Assembly: GCA_949130485.1 (NCBI GenBank)
Contig: OX422184.1
Span: forward strand, 2,522,336 to 2,586,335
DNA: 64,000 nt
From: Agelas oroides
Taxonomy: Eukaryota; Porifera; Demospongiae; Agelasida; Agelasidae
Direction of reading: 5' to 3'
A program made the translations under genes and the position numbers. Each line of letters begins with the position of its first letter. Within the stretch, counting starts at the first letter, position 1. This document shows positions 1 to 12,293 of the stretch, piece by piece. The notes below the pieces were generated by a model, which searched no databases, was not told where the DNA came from, and saw only the letters and a program-made list of their open reading frames with translations.

Positions 1-306
1 CAGAGAGTAAATGCCTTACCATTGGGCCATAGTGTACACCCATCAGATTCTAGTTACAGCTAGAAGCTTTTATTGGTAGGCTAGGCATTGTTTTGCTACT
101 TCACATGTATAAGAGTAACTGTAAAATGCTAACATGGAGACCGTCTAGAGTTTTACCGTTTATATTACTTGAATCCTATATTTTGCATGTTGGGGTGTAA
201 TTACACTGTGCTGCATGATCCTTTATCTTGTATGTTGGGGTGTAACCATTATGTACAATCACATGTGTGATTTCGATAATGCAGTTGTCTTGCTCTATTT
301 TTGTAG
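1..306. other. 5' flank of Death-domain gene, no gene seen
   Basis: No coding exon is visible. The block TGTTGGGGTGTAA occurs twice about 45 bases apart (near 190 and 234), and the first bases resemble a fragment of a dispersed element also seen near 55615. The stretch ends in a splice acceptor (TTTTGTAG) just before the start exon at 307, so a non-coding leader exon probably lies further upstream. Confidence 0.4.
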
Positions 307-3300
307 GCTGCAAAAATGTCTCCTGCGCCATCTGTCTCAATACCTGGTAAGGGCACCTCTCATGGCATGCATATTAGTTGGTAGTTTGGTTTAACCTTGT
401 TAATATTTAGCATCAAGGCAGCAAACTCAGCCTCGAATTGACCATAGTGCTACTGTATCTGTTGATTCTGTTTAGCAGTAAAGTATTTAGAACAATTATG
501 TAGACATACCAATGTAGTTTTGAATGTGCTTAAGCTACATAAATTGAGACGTTTTCTAAACTACTTTAATTATATGTGACCCGCTGAGCGAAAACACTTT
601 GCGCAAATATTGAATTTGAGTTACAGGCAATTTTATCCGTACAGGTCGTTTCCCAGCTAAACTCAGATTATTACACCAACGTGTCACAGCGGGCTTGGAC
701 TGGGTCATACTGAATTATGAAGCCCGGCTCTGCTACTATAAAGACAATATAAGCTCGAACTCACAGGCAGGCCAGTTAAATACGGAAACACGTTGCTATG
801 GACAGCTTGCTCGCGTTTTTCAAAACACACGATTGTACCAGCTTCCAGTCTGTATACGGTTGTCTTTCTGTCCATAGACACAACGTAAGCCCCCGCTTTT
901 ATAACCGCTGTCTTTCCCAACTGTCTTTGCCGACTTCTAAGCTGCTTTTTTTCAAGAACACGTGTAAATTTACGTAACACGATAGTATACGGAGACATTA
1001 AAATTTACCGTAGCAACATAAAAACATTGCGTTTTCTCGAAAAGTTGCATTCCGCATCCACTACGCATTTCGCTCTGTAGCTCGGGAACCAAGCAACCAA
1101 TTGCTTCCATTTTTTTATGCCGCACAACTACACATTGGTATACCGATTTCCGGTCTTATCTTGATTTTCATAAAATGTGCAATGTGCCGGGCTTTCGCTC
1201 AGCGGGTCACATATGGTCTCAGCTTTCAACTATGGAGCCTTTCAATGTACCACATCTCATATCCATTTACAACTTATTCACTTTTTGGGGTACCTTACAC
1301 TGGGCCATTTCTCTTGGTAAAAGTGGTGTGCTGCAAGGTACATGTGTAAGCATGCAATGGCTTGGGTGGTCTGGGGGCATGCCCCCACCCCCAGGAGAAT
1401 TGTTACAATTGGATACTCGGAGATGACTTTTAAGGCCAAAATGCCAGTCTTACCTGTATTTGTTGGCAAGCATGATTTGACTTGCTGCATGTCCACATGG
1501 AAATATCAGTTGCAGATCTGGGTAAACTTAGTTGCGTGTAGATGTCGGTCAAAAGGCACATCAACTGACAATTTCCGCCTCAGATATGTATGCTTTTTGT
1601 GACAATTCTGTTTGTGCAAGAGGAAAGGCAGGCCTCAGTCACCAGGTCGCCAGTGGCATAACCAGCAATTATGAAAGGGAGTTTCTAGTGCATGTGCAGT
1701 GCATGACAAATTTTTATAATTTCACTGTTTAGCTGGAAGTACTCAAGTCCAATTCTAATGAGGACAGTCTGGAGAGTCATTATTCATCTTATTTTTTCAT
1801 GTTGAAACTGACCATGAAATAGGGAAAATATGGTACAGCAGGCTCCCAATAGCTCAGTAAGCTAATACTAAAGGTCATAAGCAGAAAACGAATAATGCAA
1901 ATGCTTAAGTACACAGTGTTTCTAATGCAAAGTTTAACTAGTCAAATAGAGTCGTGACGCATGTAATTAGCTGGTAAACTATTCCACAGTCCAGTAACAC
2001 CAGTAATACTTCGGCATATGCTGAACCTGGATCTAGCTTGCTATCACAAACTAGTAGTATCATGGCGTACGGTAGTACGCCATATGTAGGGATGACCCCG
2101 AAAAAAAATGGCCGCCACATTAAAAGTGCACAAATAACACGCTCGAAATGTCTTCGTTAGATTAGTCAAAGGCCTGTATGAGCCATATCAGGCATTATCG
2201 AGTGTTTTCATGAGCAAAGAGACTGTTAAGTTTGCTAGAAAGTATCGCTAAGCACCAGACCGGCAAGTCGCCAAAACGGACAAATCGTCTATCTTCTGAC
2301 TTTCTTCTTCTTCTTCTTCTTCTTCTTCTGCCTCTCACCGCGATAGCACGATAACGGCTGGAGCTTTTACAACGATTCAAACGCAAAACAACAGGATAAA
2401 TCACTAGGTATTGCACCTGCCACTTATCGGTCTAAAAGAAAGAACTCAAACTTGTCGGCGATTCTCAGGTAATCTCACACTTACGCTAGCTGCTACACGC
2501 CATTTTGCTCGAATTAAATATTACTCATAATTACGTCACCAGGGTTCAACTGAGCACGTGGTTCAGTACTTCGTAGAGAAGGTGAGAATTGAGCGTTGCA
2601 GTTTGCAAATCTGATTTCGTAGATCAGTTGACGTGGTTGTGCTGCACTTTACATCGAACCCAATATGCATAATGTCCGCAAGAAACGAGCGCAGGACAAG
2701 CAGAACTACCTGCGAAACAAAGGGGGAAAAAAGGCAAGCGTCCTGTAATAATTACTGGAAGGACCCGGCAGGGCATCTTCCCAGGCGTCCTCCTATGCCT
2801 GTTTGAAGGACCCTGAGACGAAATGGGCGTCCTCCCATGCCTGTTATTGGAAGGACCCTGTGACGAAAAGGGCGTCCTCCCATACCCTTTATTGGGAGGA
2901 CCCTGAGACCAAAAAGGCATCTTCCAGGGCATCCTCCCATACCCGTTATTGGGAGGACCCTGAGACCAAAAAGGCATCTTCCAGGGCATCCTCCCATACC
3001 CGTTATTGGAAGGACCCTGAGAAAGGAAGGGCAGCTTCCCACGTACCCCCCCATAGTAATTATTGGAGGAACCCTGACAAGAAAAGGGCAGCAGCTCGTA
3101 TGACTAATTTGAAGGCTGCAAAAGCCAAGCTCAAGTGGTATAGACAGTACTATGCCAGCTAGTGTTTTAACCATCAAGTACTTCATATGACTTAGAACAC
3201 TAGCCACTGATATTCAATTTCAAGTTTTATTGTCAACTTTCACATTTCAATTTTGCTTGTTATAGTCATTTACATGCATATAGTACACATACAATGTTTA

Positions 3301-4829
3301 CTGCGAGTTGATGGTAGCACTTTGGCCGGTGTCTTCTTAACATCCTCCTTTTGTGTTGTGCCTGAGTCTTCATATTCCTCCAACGAAGCAAGTGGCAGCC
3401 TATTGGTAGCTTGGTATACTCAAACTCTAGTAGCACCGAGTCAACAGTGCATGGCTTCATTCCAAACTTCTGCACTAGAGGTGGCCACAGAACTGGCGGT
3501 TGTTCAGCTCCACAGACCCCTATGCGTTCGTTTCAAACCGATTTAGACTATAGCTACCCACCATGCATCAAACAGTTCTGTAATGGGGTCTTACGACTCA
3601 ATACTCTGGTGACAGTCTATGGAGGGTTTTTCGGTGAACCCATTAGTAGTCCACGTGAAATGAGCACAGGATTTATAAGCTTGCATGCAAAGCCTTATTA
3701 AACTCATCTGCTTTTCACTTGGTTTTTATGAGGCTTTGCTTGGACTGTACTTCTAAACCCCCCGAAGTTTGATGTTTGGATTGACGATTTCACTTCAAAG
3801 CGTTTGAATTTATGACAATTCTTAGCTCTTTCTACTATCATACTGTACACACCATGCATCTTCCCCTCGGCCTACCCTCCCATGTCACTTCTCTCTTATC
3901 ATTCCTAAAAAGCAATACAAAAAAAAAAAAAAGAGCAGGAACAAGTCACAAAAAAGTTTTCTGAATGAAAACAAGTGCATGTAGGGATGGAACCCTCAAA
4001 AACCAACCAAACTAGATGGGAATGACACCACAACAATTTCACACCATCCCTACATCTTGTGCCATTTTGCCAACTATGCACACCAGTAAACTCTCTAGCC
4101 TATTCACACCCACTAAATGAATACTAGCTGTAGTTAGCGCTGCTCATTCCACAGCCTTTTACATAAAGACAATCCATATCTGCCATGTCCAGCAGCAATA
4201 AAATTTCACACCATAACTTACTCCAACAGACCCAGCTCATGCACTTGACAGTTTCTGCATTCAAGACTAGTCTCACAAGCCAGACCCTTTCCGTTCCACA
4301 GTGCAGATCGCTTTCAGTATCGGCATGCAGAGGAAGGCACTAAGAATCGTCATAAATGCTTTGAAGTGAAATTGTAAATCCAAACATCAAACTTCTTCCC
4401 TCTGTGTGCCGCATACTGAAAGCGATCGGTGCTGCGCAGAAAGGGTCTGACTTGCAAGACTAATTCAAGACAGACCATACCTGCCATTTTCAGCATAGCA
4501 ACTACATCACAGCCACCCACAACATAACTCACCCCCCATGCACATCAACATGCACTCCACACCCAGCACTACCCACCCCACTGCCTTCCACAACCCTCCT
4601 ATCAACACAACTAACAAACACAAAGCATAGTTGGCAAAATGGCACAAGATGTAGGGATGGTGTGAAATTGTTGTGGTGTCATTCCCATCTAGTTTGGTTG
4701 GTTTTTGAGGGTTCCATCCCTACATGCACTTGTTTTCATTCAGAAAACTTTTTTGTGACTTTGTAACTAGGAATACAAATGTGCAGGGTGTTTGCCTTGT
4801 GCACACGAGTTGGTATCATATGAAGTTGT

Positions 4830-4860
<31 letters not shown>

Positions 4861-7800
4861 GAACGAATCTGTGTGAAGATGGCAAAGATTTCGCATGAAG
4901 TGTACAAAGACTGCATCAGCAAGGTGGTGCATCCCTCACCAAAAAATTTTCCCTATTTCATGGTCAGTTTCAACATGAAAAAATGCTTCTGCGCCCTAGT
5001 ATGATCGCACATCTGGCTTAGCATTCACAATTGTCCACGTGATCAAGCAACTATGTATGTACGTATGTATCTGTCATACTTTAATTGGCGTGGGCAGTTG
5101 GCACATGCACACAGGCATTGTACATACATACATGCATACATACATACACACATACATACAAATGTGAACTGACTACACTGCGCAATTATCAGCCTCACAC
5201 TAAGGTGCTTGGCAATCACATCCCTGGACCAAAGCTTAACGATCTGATTGGTCCGTTCATAGCAACGGAATGCAACCACTAAAAACAAAAGATTCGTATA
5301 GTTTAACTCATGCTGAATACTGTTTCCAGTTGTCGTCAAGGTAAATTTCAATGCATTTTGAGCTATGTGCACTCCTCAGATTAAATCACTTGTTTCTTAG
5401 GCCACGTACTTTGTGTACAGTCAGTTCTAGCTGAGGAAGCTCCAAGGGCTAAAATGTCCTATATGTCTTTGTGAAGCAAATACTAGCTACATTTATATAT
5501 GCTCAAAAGTTTGTTGAATTTGATTGTAGAACATGGTAATGAGGCTATACTGTATTATGTACCATTATTCATTGCATAAATAGACACACCTTGTAAACAA
5601 TGTGGTAAATTGTATTGTCTTAAACCATTGTTTTAGGAAAACACGGCAGCAGTTTACACACAAACTACGACAAATTAGGTAGCTATCAACAAAATCTTTG
5701 AGACTGTTGAGATAGATCTGCTTTGTTCTGCTCTTCACCTGCCACCTCAACCGCTAAACATTAGTAAATTACTGCTCGATGCAACTTGAGCTGTAATTTT
5801 GTCTCCTCTTTCCAGAAAATGGTCTCAATGGTTCCCCTTTGGTGATTCAGACATGCAATTCACTAATAGCAGCAACACAAGTACAGATTAAGGACAAAAG
5901 TAGCAACCACTAACCCAAAAGGCTTACTCATGGCAGCCATTTGTAAACTTGCATACAATATTTCCACATGCTTATTATCATGTCATAACGAATTTTTTGA
6001 GGCTGACTTAGCTGTTTTGAGTATTTGCACATGTAACTGTGTAGTATACCTAATACTCTTGGATTGTATAGGAAATGAAACTGAAGAGACAGATTGTTGC
6101 ACAGGTGGGTATACTAGCGTTGAATGTGTAAGAAACAAACTTGTACTTATAAACATATACCGTAAGTTCCTGAAAATACGCCCCCTTCGAGCAAACGCCC
6201 TCCCCCCTCTTTAACCCCAAAGTTCTTGCATAGGGTATTTTTCCTGCGTGTAAACGCCCCATTCGAGTGTCTGGGCATGCTTTTAGTGAACTTTTGGTTT
6301 AGCTCCGTCGTCGACTGTATTCTGAAACATGTACGCACAAATTACTATCCATATCCTCGTTCTCTGGCCACCACCAAGTTTAATGTTGCTCACTCTGGGA
6401 ACGCGAACTTATGTGGGGTCGTCCCTTGTCACCACTGAAGATGCAAGTTGCTTCGACGCCTCTTGGCTTAGTATGAACACAAGTGCCGCTGATTTCCTGT
6501 AGAACACGTTCATCAAAGCTGCCGTTCTTCCAGAAAGCCGCGGCAGTCATCTTGATAGTCAACCTTGCGAGAAACGAAGGGAGGGGCGTATGCACGAGAC
6601 GAATTGAATATTCAAGCAAACACCCCCTCCCCACTTTTGCCTCAAAGTGGTGTACGGTACAGTATATTGTACAATTGCTACCTGCATGCATGCATGAATG
6701 TAGCACAAGTATAAAGCTTTTTCATGTGATGTCATCACCTTTGAGAATACAAAGGGAAACAGAAAAAAGCTGCCATGTTGACAAGGAAATAGCAGCTTCT
6801 ATGGTGACTGACGAACAGGAAGATATGTTTCTAGTATGTGTTGAATCGGACAAATTACCACTGCTATAGATATAGATACAAGTTAAAACAGCTGTGTAAA
6901 TATTTACCTGTGGGATTTTCAATCGATACTGTGTACTGTACATGCTATACACCAAGATGGCAGCTCAAGATTAGTATAATTAAGATCACATAATGGAAAA
7001 GCTCTATTCCATTGCCAGAGTATTTGTATTATGTTGCTGTGTAGTATACTTATATAGGTAATGTAGCTGATGAGAATGCTCAAGGTGTCATAGCACCGGA
7101 CACATAATAGACCTCTCTTGTCTCATGTATCTTGCATGAGACACACGCATTCACTTGTCATCTCACACTCACAAAGTACGCACAAGCAAATCTCATGCTA
7201 CTTTGACAGAACGTCCAGGTCTAATTCCACAGCTTCGATTCTCGTTCTGCTAGCAGCGTTAAAAATCATTCACAGGCTACAAGAATGGTCATGCTGCTGC
7301 ATGGGATGTAAACAGCCTTACAGTCTGACTGATTTACATAAGAATAAACCTGAGAGCTGTTCTCTGACCTTTTCTGTCTACTGAAATACGGCCTGGACTA
7401 TTTGGCTATTATGTGCTATATCTTCATTTTGTTTTCATGCAGCTAAGATGGAACTAAATGACAGGAATATTCTGAATGTCCTTCATGAGGCTGGATTTGC
7501 TGATGCTCACTGGGAACTTCTTGGCATGCAGTTGATAAAGCGTCCTGCCTTATTGAATATTCAGTCAAATCGTCGTGGTAACCCTAACCACTGCATGATA
7601 GACACAATATCCCAGTGGCTAATGACTGACCTTGAAGCATCCTGGGAGAAGCTTGCTGCAGCTGTAGCTAAAGTAGCAGAATATGGAGAAGCCACTGCAG
7701 ACACAGTTCGGCGAGAGGCAGGAATAGGTAAGGCTACAGAGCTGAAAGAGAAACACGGAAAACATACACACATACCTACCACAAATACCACATTAGCCTA

Positions 7801-8438
7801 TCCATAGGCATTCAATAATTGCAGCACTTCACAACATACCACCTCCTTCATGCACAGCAACACTTTAAACTGAATGTACAGTTTTCTAAGTACAAGACAA
7901 TCCACATCTGCCCATACTCAGCACAATGCGTAATCTTGATGGTCATTGCTAAACTATCACTAGAAAACACCCTGACTCCCTCCTTTCCTAGCAACTACAT
8001 GAACAATAACATCTACATTTTATTCAACTGTAAGCTTAAACTCAGTTACACTTATCACTCAAACAATTCTTTTGCAAAACAGAGTCACAGTTATGTATCT
8101 TTGAAATATCAACAGCACAACTATTAATTAACCCATTTGTACCCAAAGCAGCTTTGAAACACAGGATATTATCATCACAATTACAACATTCTGTGCACTC
8201 ATATAATTAAGCATGGTGAAATGGCACAAGATGTAGGGATAGTGTAAAGTATATTATTGTGGTGTCATTCCTACCTTGTTTGGTTGCTTTTTGGCATTCT
8301 ATTCCTAAATGACCTTGTTTGCATTTGGAATTTTTTTCCACTTGCATGACTTTTGTATAAATCAAATGAAGGTTACAAATGAAATACTTTGCAGAGGAAG
8401 ATGGTTCAAAAAGGGCACACCAGATTTGGGCAGGTTAG
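307..8438 (+). CDS. Death-domain protein (short adaptor-like), three exons
   Basis: Proposed exons are 307-346 (ATG at 316), 7443-7727 and 8395-8433. Every junction is phase 1 with AG/GT borders. Exon 1 gives only a short leader starting MSPAPSVSIP. Exon 2 encodes a single Death domain of about 90 residues, with the family's conserved aromatic and acidic positions: NILNVLHEAGF, HWELLG, then TISQWL and SWEKLAAAV, ending VRREAGI. Exon 3 is a 13-residue charged tail. If it is not spliced onward, translation stops at TAG 8436-8438, giving about 119 residues. Death domains form homotypic assemblies in apoptosis and innate signalling. No catalytic domain is seen, so an adaptor is the simplest reading. 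Exon 2 is clearly paralogous to the exon at 42887-43165 and has the same phases. More exons downstream cannot be excluded. The first intron (7.1 kb) is full of transposon remains. Confidence 0.6.
572..1214. mobile_element. 643-bp inverted-repeat element (MITE-like)
   Basis: The ends are a perfect 22-bp terminal inverted repeat: positions 572-593 begin ATATGTGACCCGCTGAGCG and 1193-1214 are the reverse complement. No transposase ORF is present inside, so this is a non-autonomous element. A target duplication is not obvious. It lies in intron 1 of the Death-domain gene. Confidence 0.7.
2040..2565. repeat. Dispersed repeat, copy 1 (hairpin end plus TTC microsatellite)
   Basis: This segment matches 28985-29690 almost throughout. 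It starts with a 7-bp-arm hairpin (GGCGTAC GGTA GTACGCC, 2064-2081) followed by TGTAGGGATGACCCCG. A TTC microsatellite at about 2302-2330 sits exactly where the second copy has a long TTTC tract. The region after the microsatellite (GCACGATAACGGCTG to CAACTGAGCACGTG) is also shared. It is part of a larger collinear duplication. Confidence 0.75.
2665..3162 (+). pseudogene. Degenerate tandem-repeat protein (YWxDPExK repeats)
   Basis: The open part at 2803-3162 encodes at least six units of 15 or 19 residues around the core YW-K/E-DPE-x-K-x-ASS, for example YWEDPETKKASSRASSHT. A basic C-terminal tail follows (KKRAAARMTNLKAAKAK) and a TAG stop at 3160-3162. An ATG at 2665 opens a basic leader (MHNVRKKRAQDKQNYLRNK), but two frame changes near 2740-2790 separate it from the repeats. 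Short Y..NPE.KR-type repeats like these occur in uncharacterised and transposon-linked proteins of sponges and cnidarians, from my knowledge of that repeat type. It lies between two pieces of the collinear duplication, whose second copy lacks it. Function is unknown. It may be a damaged gene or have an unseen intron. Confidence 0.45.
3240..3415 (-). pseudogene. Conserved C-terminal coding fragment, copy 1
   Basis: Read on the minus strand, this repeats the peptide core EEYEDSGTTQKEDVKKTPAK found in the open frame at 29887-30120. Nucleotide differences between the copies include silent changes (GAG/GAA), which suggests the segment was once protein coding. The frame is broken on both sides of the core here. 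The protein family is not recognised. Confidence 0.4.
3943..4761. mobile_element. Inverted-repeat element, 819 bp, with GTAGGGATGG in its arms
   Basis: Long terminal inverted arms of about 135 bp match each other: 3943-4080 and 4625-4761 (outer ends AAGTCACAAAAAAGTTTTCT). Each arm carries the block CATGTAGGGATGGAACCC and the block CCATCCCTACATCTTGTGCC. A second inverted structure of about 200 bp (about 4262-4470, ends near AGCCAGACCCTTTC) is nested inside. The related copy is at 30593-31391, and a single decayed arm lies at 8215-8355. No transposase ORF is seen. Confidence 0.75.
4829..4859. repeat. Poly-G tract (31 bases)
   Basis: An uninterrupted G run. Such runs are prone to length error in sequencing. 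Confidence 0.9.
5050..5165. repeat. Imperfect CATA microsatellite
   Basis: Repeated CATA/TGTA tetranucleotides lie around 5053-5070 and 5122-5160. No gene was recognised between 4862 and 6168, which is part of intron 1 of the Death-domain gene. Confidence 0.7.
6169..6660. mobile_element. TACCGTA-ended element with C-rich arms
   Basis: The segment begins TACCGTAAGTTCCTG, followed by a pyrimidine-rich arm (GCAAACGCCCTCCCCCC), and ends with a similar arm (AAGCAAACACCCCCTCCCC) running to TACGGTA. Related pieces lie at 22574-22650, 49796-50680 and 55600-55880. Short ORFs inside look like chance frames. Confidence 0.45.
8215..8355. repeat. Single arm of the GTAGGGATGG element
   Basis: Bases from AATGGCACAAGATGTAGGGA to GCATGACTTTT match one arm of the elements at 3943-4761 and 30593-31391 with many mismatches. 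The arm ends about 40 bases before the third exon of the Death-domain gene. Confidence 0.6.
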
Positions 8439-8865
8439 TGTAATTAAGTAGAAAGGGTTTTCAAAGGGGGGGGATGTGCCCCTGGTGCCACATTCCTGTA
8501 AGTGCATTGATTTTTATAATACATACAGTAGTTATGATTGCATGTTACTGTTCCTATCCAGTGACCAGCCTCTCAGGGGTGTGATGATTGAGTTGTTCGA
8601 AACTAAATATAGAGTCTGCAGTTGTGTATTTAAAATTTTTTTCCTGAACTCAATGAGATTGTTTGGTAGAGAAGTTTTATGTTGATAGCTAAGTTGTATT
8701 AGCTGTTCAGCAAATATTACCTGTAATGTTTCTTTGTAATGCGTTACAATAATTATGTAGCAGGAATTGGACGGTTGTACCTATGCATGGTTAAGTACTT
8801 CAATTGGTGTGATGATCGATTTGTTCAAGACTAAACATAGGGTCTGCACTCTGCAGTTGTGTGTT

Positions 8866-8893
8866 TATTTATTTATTTATTTATTTATTTACT
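8866..8893. repeat. TTTA microsatellite
   Basis: Seven TTTA tetranucleotide units. Nothing else was recognised between 8439 and 9075. Confidence 0.85.
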
Positions 8894-9075
8894 AGATTGA
8901 TTAGTAGAGAGTACTTATTTTATGTCAATAACTAAGTTGTATTAGCTGTAATGTTTCCTTAATTGTAATGGAGTTGCAATTATGCAGCAGGATTGAATTG
9001 CATGTAAGTTGTGCATATTTACATCAATTAGTTGTACATTCTTGAAACTCAGTACTTGTAATGAAGAAGGGTTAA

Positions 9076-9722
9076 CCGATTATACGCTATGTTTATTGGA
9101 ATTTAATTATCCCCAAACGCGGAAGCTTTTAATGTCACGTGAGGTCAAGAATTATAAAAGCTTTTATCTGAAAATATAAGCACCAGAGAAGTTGAACAAA
9201 GCTCTCCAGAGTTAAAAAATAGATTGAAAAAGCTTCCTATCGCTTAATTTGTACCTAGGTAAGTGTTTGTGAAGCACACGGCAGCTGCTTTTCGCGGAGC
9301 GCTTGTTTGTTGCTTGCTGTCTGTACCATCTTTGGCTTTTCTCGTTGACAGCGAGGTGTAGGCCTAGCCTCGGAACTGTCTTGATAGGTTTGAAGCCTGA
9401 GGTCCGCTGTACCTCTGTAGCTAGCGTTGTGTCTGTCTTCATAGGCGTTGAGAAGAAAACGTGGCCAATAAGTCAGTTTTGCGATCGAGTCAATCGACAA
9501 CCATCATGGCTTCTCACGCTTACTACGCTCCGCCCCTCGAGGGCTTCTGAATGAAACCTTACATAATACTAGGGGAGGCCCTACTCTAACCACAGACCGG
9601 ATACAAAGCTTGTTGCTAAGAGCCCACGGCCATAATAAAGCTTAAGTGCATCCGTGACGCTTATAAGCGTCTATCGCGCTTTGACGTATTGACGCTTATA
9701 AGCGTCTATCGCGTATAATCGG
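9076..9722. mobile_element. 647-bp element with 12-bp inverted ends and paired palindromes
   Basis: The inverted ends are CCGATTATACGC (9076-9087) and GCGTATAATCGG (9711-9722). Near the right end the perfect 16-bp palindrome GACGCTTATAAGCGTC occurs twice (9656-9671 and 9691-9706), each followed by TATCGCG. The middle part (about 9200-9530) is similar to about 32700-33000, including AACTGTCTTGATA and GAAGAAAACGT. No transposase is encoded. Confidence 0.55.
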
Positions 9723-10389
9723 ATAAGGGATCATACATACACCCTGTGGCTGAAATTGACATGTACACAACTAGTCATAGCAGATATTCATATATCTGAG
9801 TAGATTTTTTTGTAGCGTAATACTGTAATACAATAGAACTCTTGCTAATGCTTGTCAAACAAAGTATGCTGATTTTAGCTACACAGCCATGCATGTAAAA
9901 TCATGGGGGTGAAGTGAAGTGGTACTCTTGCCATGTGAAATAGCCATGCATGATTGGGTTTAGTACAATAAATATACACAGATGCCTCACGTCACATGCA
10001 TGCAGGAATCACGTAGACACAGGATATGATGTTCAGCAAAACACGAAAGTGAACATGACACATTGAAACTAATTCACGGACTACTGCACGGCTGGATGTG
10101 GCAATCCTTCCGAGATCTTTGCTTTGAAAACAAGAATTTTACATCTTTGTTGAGGTAGCTAATTACACTGTATCAGTCAATGGGAAAAATATACCAGATA
10201 TTTAGCACAAATTAACCCAAATGCAAATGGTAGGTGGTGATAGGAGGCGGTTGTTGAGGCCCTCCAACAAGTGTCTAATGTACTCAGCTACCAGAACAAT
10301 TCATGTATACTAGATATAGCCAGGATATGCAACAATTGAATTTACAAAAGTCATATCATAAATGCTGGAGGTAAATATCCGGTACATGG
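9723..10389. other. Intergenic stretch, nothing recognised
   Basis: AT-rich sequence with no exon that joins in phase and no clear repeat. It separates the Death-domain gene from the minisatellite. Confidence 0.4.
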
Positions 10390-10475
10390 CAGGTGTAAGG
10401 TGTATCCAAGATGATTAAATTCCTGGGTTATATATAGGGCATAGTTCAATACCGGTAACTATCCTTCCACTCTGC
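10390..10475. repeat. Array-flanking repeat, copy 1
   Basis: This 86-bp block, containing TTCCTGGGTTATATATAGGG, is the reverse complement of 25687-25776 with only a few differences. In both places it directly abuts the 9-bp minisatellite, so flank and array moved or were copied together in opposite orientation. Confidence 0.85.
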
Positions 10476-10479
10476 TGTC

Positions 10480-12293
10480 TCTGGTGCCTCTGGTGTCCGC
10501 GGTGCCTGTGGTGTCTCTGGTGCCTGTGGTGTCTCTGGTGCCTGTGGTGCCTGTGGTGCCTGTGGTGCCTGTGGTGCCTGTGGTGTCTCTGGTGCCTGTG
10601 GTGCCTGTGGTGCCTGTGGTGTCTCTGGTGCCTGCAGTGCCTGTGGTGCCTGTGGTGTCTGTGGTGTCTCTGGTGCCTGTGGTGCCTCTGGTGTCTCTGG
10701 TGCCTGTGGTGCCTGTGGTGCCTGTGGTGCCTGTGGTGTCTCTGGTGCCTGTGGTGCCTGTGGTGCCTGTGGTGTCTCTGGTGCCTGCGGTGCCTGTGGT
10801 GCCTCTGGTGTCTCTGGTGCCTGTGGTGCCTGTGGTGCCTGTGGTGTCTCTGGTGCCTGTGGTGCCTGTGGTGCCTGTGGTGCCTGTGGTGTCTCTGGTG
10901 CCTGCAGTGTCTGTGGTGTCTGTGGTGTCTCTGGTGCCTGTGGTGCTTCTGGTGTCTCTGGTGCCTGTGGTTACTCTGGTGCCTGTGGTGTTTCTGGTGT
11001 CTGTGGTGCCTGTGGTGTCTCTGGTGCCTGCAGTGCCTGTGGTGTCTGTGATGTCTCTGGTGCCTGTGGTTCCTGTGGTGTCTCTGGCACCTCTGGTGTC
11101 TGTGGTGCCTGTGGTGTCTGTGGTGTCTGTGGTGTCTCCGGTGTCTCTGGTGTCTCTGGTGCCTCTGGTGTCTGTGGTGCCTGTGGTGTCTATGGTGTCT
11201 GTGGTGCCTGTGGTGTCTGTGATGTCTCTGGTGCCTGTGGTTCCTGTGGTGTCTCTGGCGCCTCTGGTGTCTGTGGTGCCTGTGGTGTCTGTGGTGTCTC
11301 CGATGTCTCTGGTGTCTCTGGTGCCTCTGGTGTCTGTGGTGCCTGTGGTGTCTATGGTGTCTGTGGTGCCTGTGGTGTCTGTGGTGTCTATGGTGTCTGT
11401 GGTGCCTATGGTGTCTGTGGTGTCTGTGGTGTCTCTGGTGTCTCTGGTGCCTGTGGTGTCTGTGATGTCTCTGGTGCCTGTGGTTCCTGTGGTGTCTCTG
11501 GCGCCTCTGGTGTCTGTGGTGCCTGTGGTCCCTGTGGTGCCTGTGGTGTCTCTGGTGCCTGTGGTGTCTCTGGTGTCTCTGGTGCCTCTGGTGTCTGTGG
11601 TGCCTGTGGTGTCTATGGTGTCTGTGGTGCCTGTGGTGTCTGTGGTGTCTATGGTGTCTGTGGTGCCTATGGTGTCTGTGGTGTCTGTGGTGTCTCTGGT
11701 GTCTCTGGTGCCTGTGGTGTCTGTGATGTCTCTGGTGCCTGTGGTTCCTGTGGTGTCTCTGGCGCCTCTGGTGTCTGTGGTGCCTGTGGTCCCTGTGGTG
11801 CCTGTGGTGTCTCTGGTGCCTGTGGTGTCTCTGGCGCCTCTGGTGTCTGTGGTGCCTGTGGTCCCTGTGGTGCCTGTGGTGTCTCTGGTGCCTGTGGTGT
11901 CTCTGGTGTCTGTGGTGTCTGTGGTGCCTGTGGTGTCCCTGGTGTCTCTGGTGTCTCTGGTGCCTGCAGTGCCTGTGGTGCCTGTGGTGCCTGTGTTGTC
12001 TCTGGTGCCTGTGGTGCATCTGGTGTCTGCGGTGCCTGTGGTGTCTGTGGTGCCTGGGGTGCCAGTAGTGCCTGTGGTGTCTGTGGTGCCTGTGGTGTCT
12101 GTGGTGCCTGTGGTGCCTCTGGTGTCTGCGGTGCCTGTGGTGTCTGTGGTGCCTGTGGTGCCTGGGGTGCCCGTAGTGCCTGTGGTGTCTGTGGTGTCTG
12201 TGGTGCCTGTGGTGTCTCTGGTGCCAATGGTGTCTGTGGTGTCTGTGATGCCTGTGGTGTCTCTGGTGCCTGTGGTGCCTGTGGTGCCTGTGT
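10480..12293. repeat. 9-bp minisatellite array 1 (GGTGCCTGT / GGTGTCTCT)
   Basis: About 1.8 kb of 9-bp units, mainly GGTGCCTGT, GGTGTCTGT, GGTGTCTCT and GGTGCCTCT, arranged in higher-order blocks (for example around 11220, 11460 and 11720). Because 9 is a multiple of 3, long frames stay open on both strands: HHR/HQR, VPVV/VSLV and TPQ/APE repeats. The TPQ/APE frame is preceded by a non-repetitive leader starting MESAGSRKGPKRRC (ATG at 12368, minus strand, context AAAATGG), but it meets TAG at 11667-11669. A low-complexity protein is possible. Drift in a non-coding array is simpler. Confidence 0.9.

Noticed and set aside
2624..3207. Minus-strand frames of 121 and 151 codons with MPWKMPFWSQGPP repeats
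   Set aside because: Antisense shadows of the YWxDPE repeat frame, which has the more protein-like composition.
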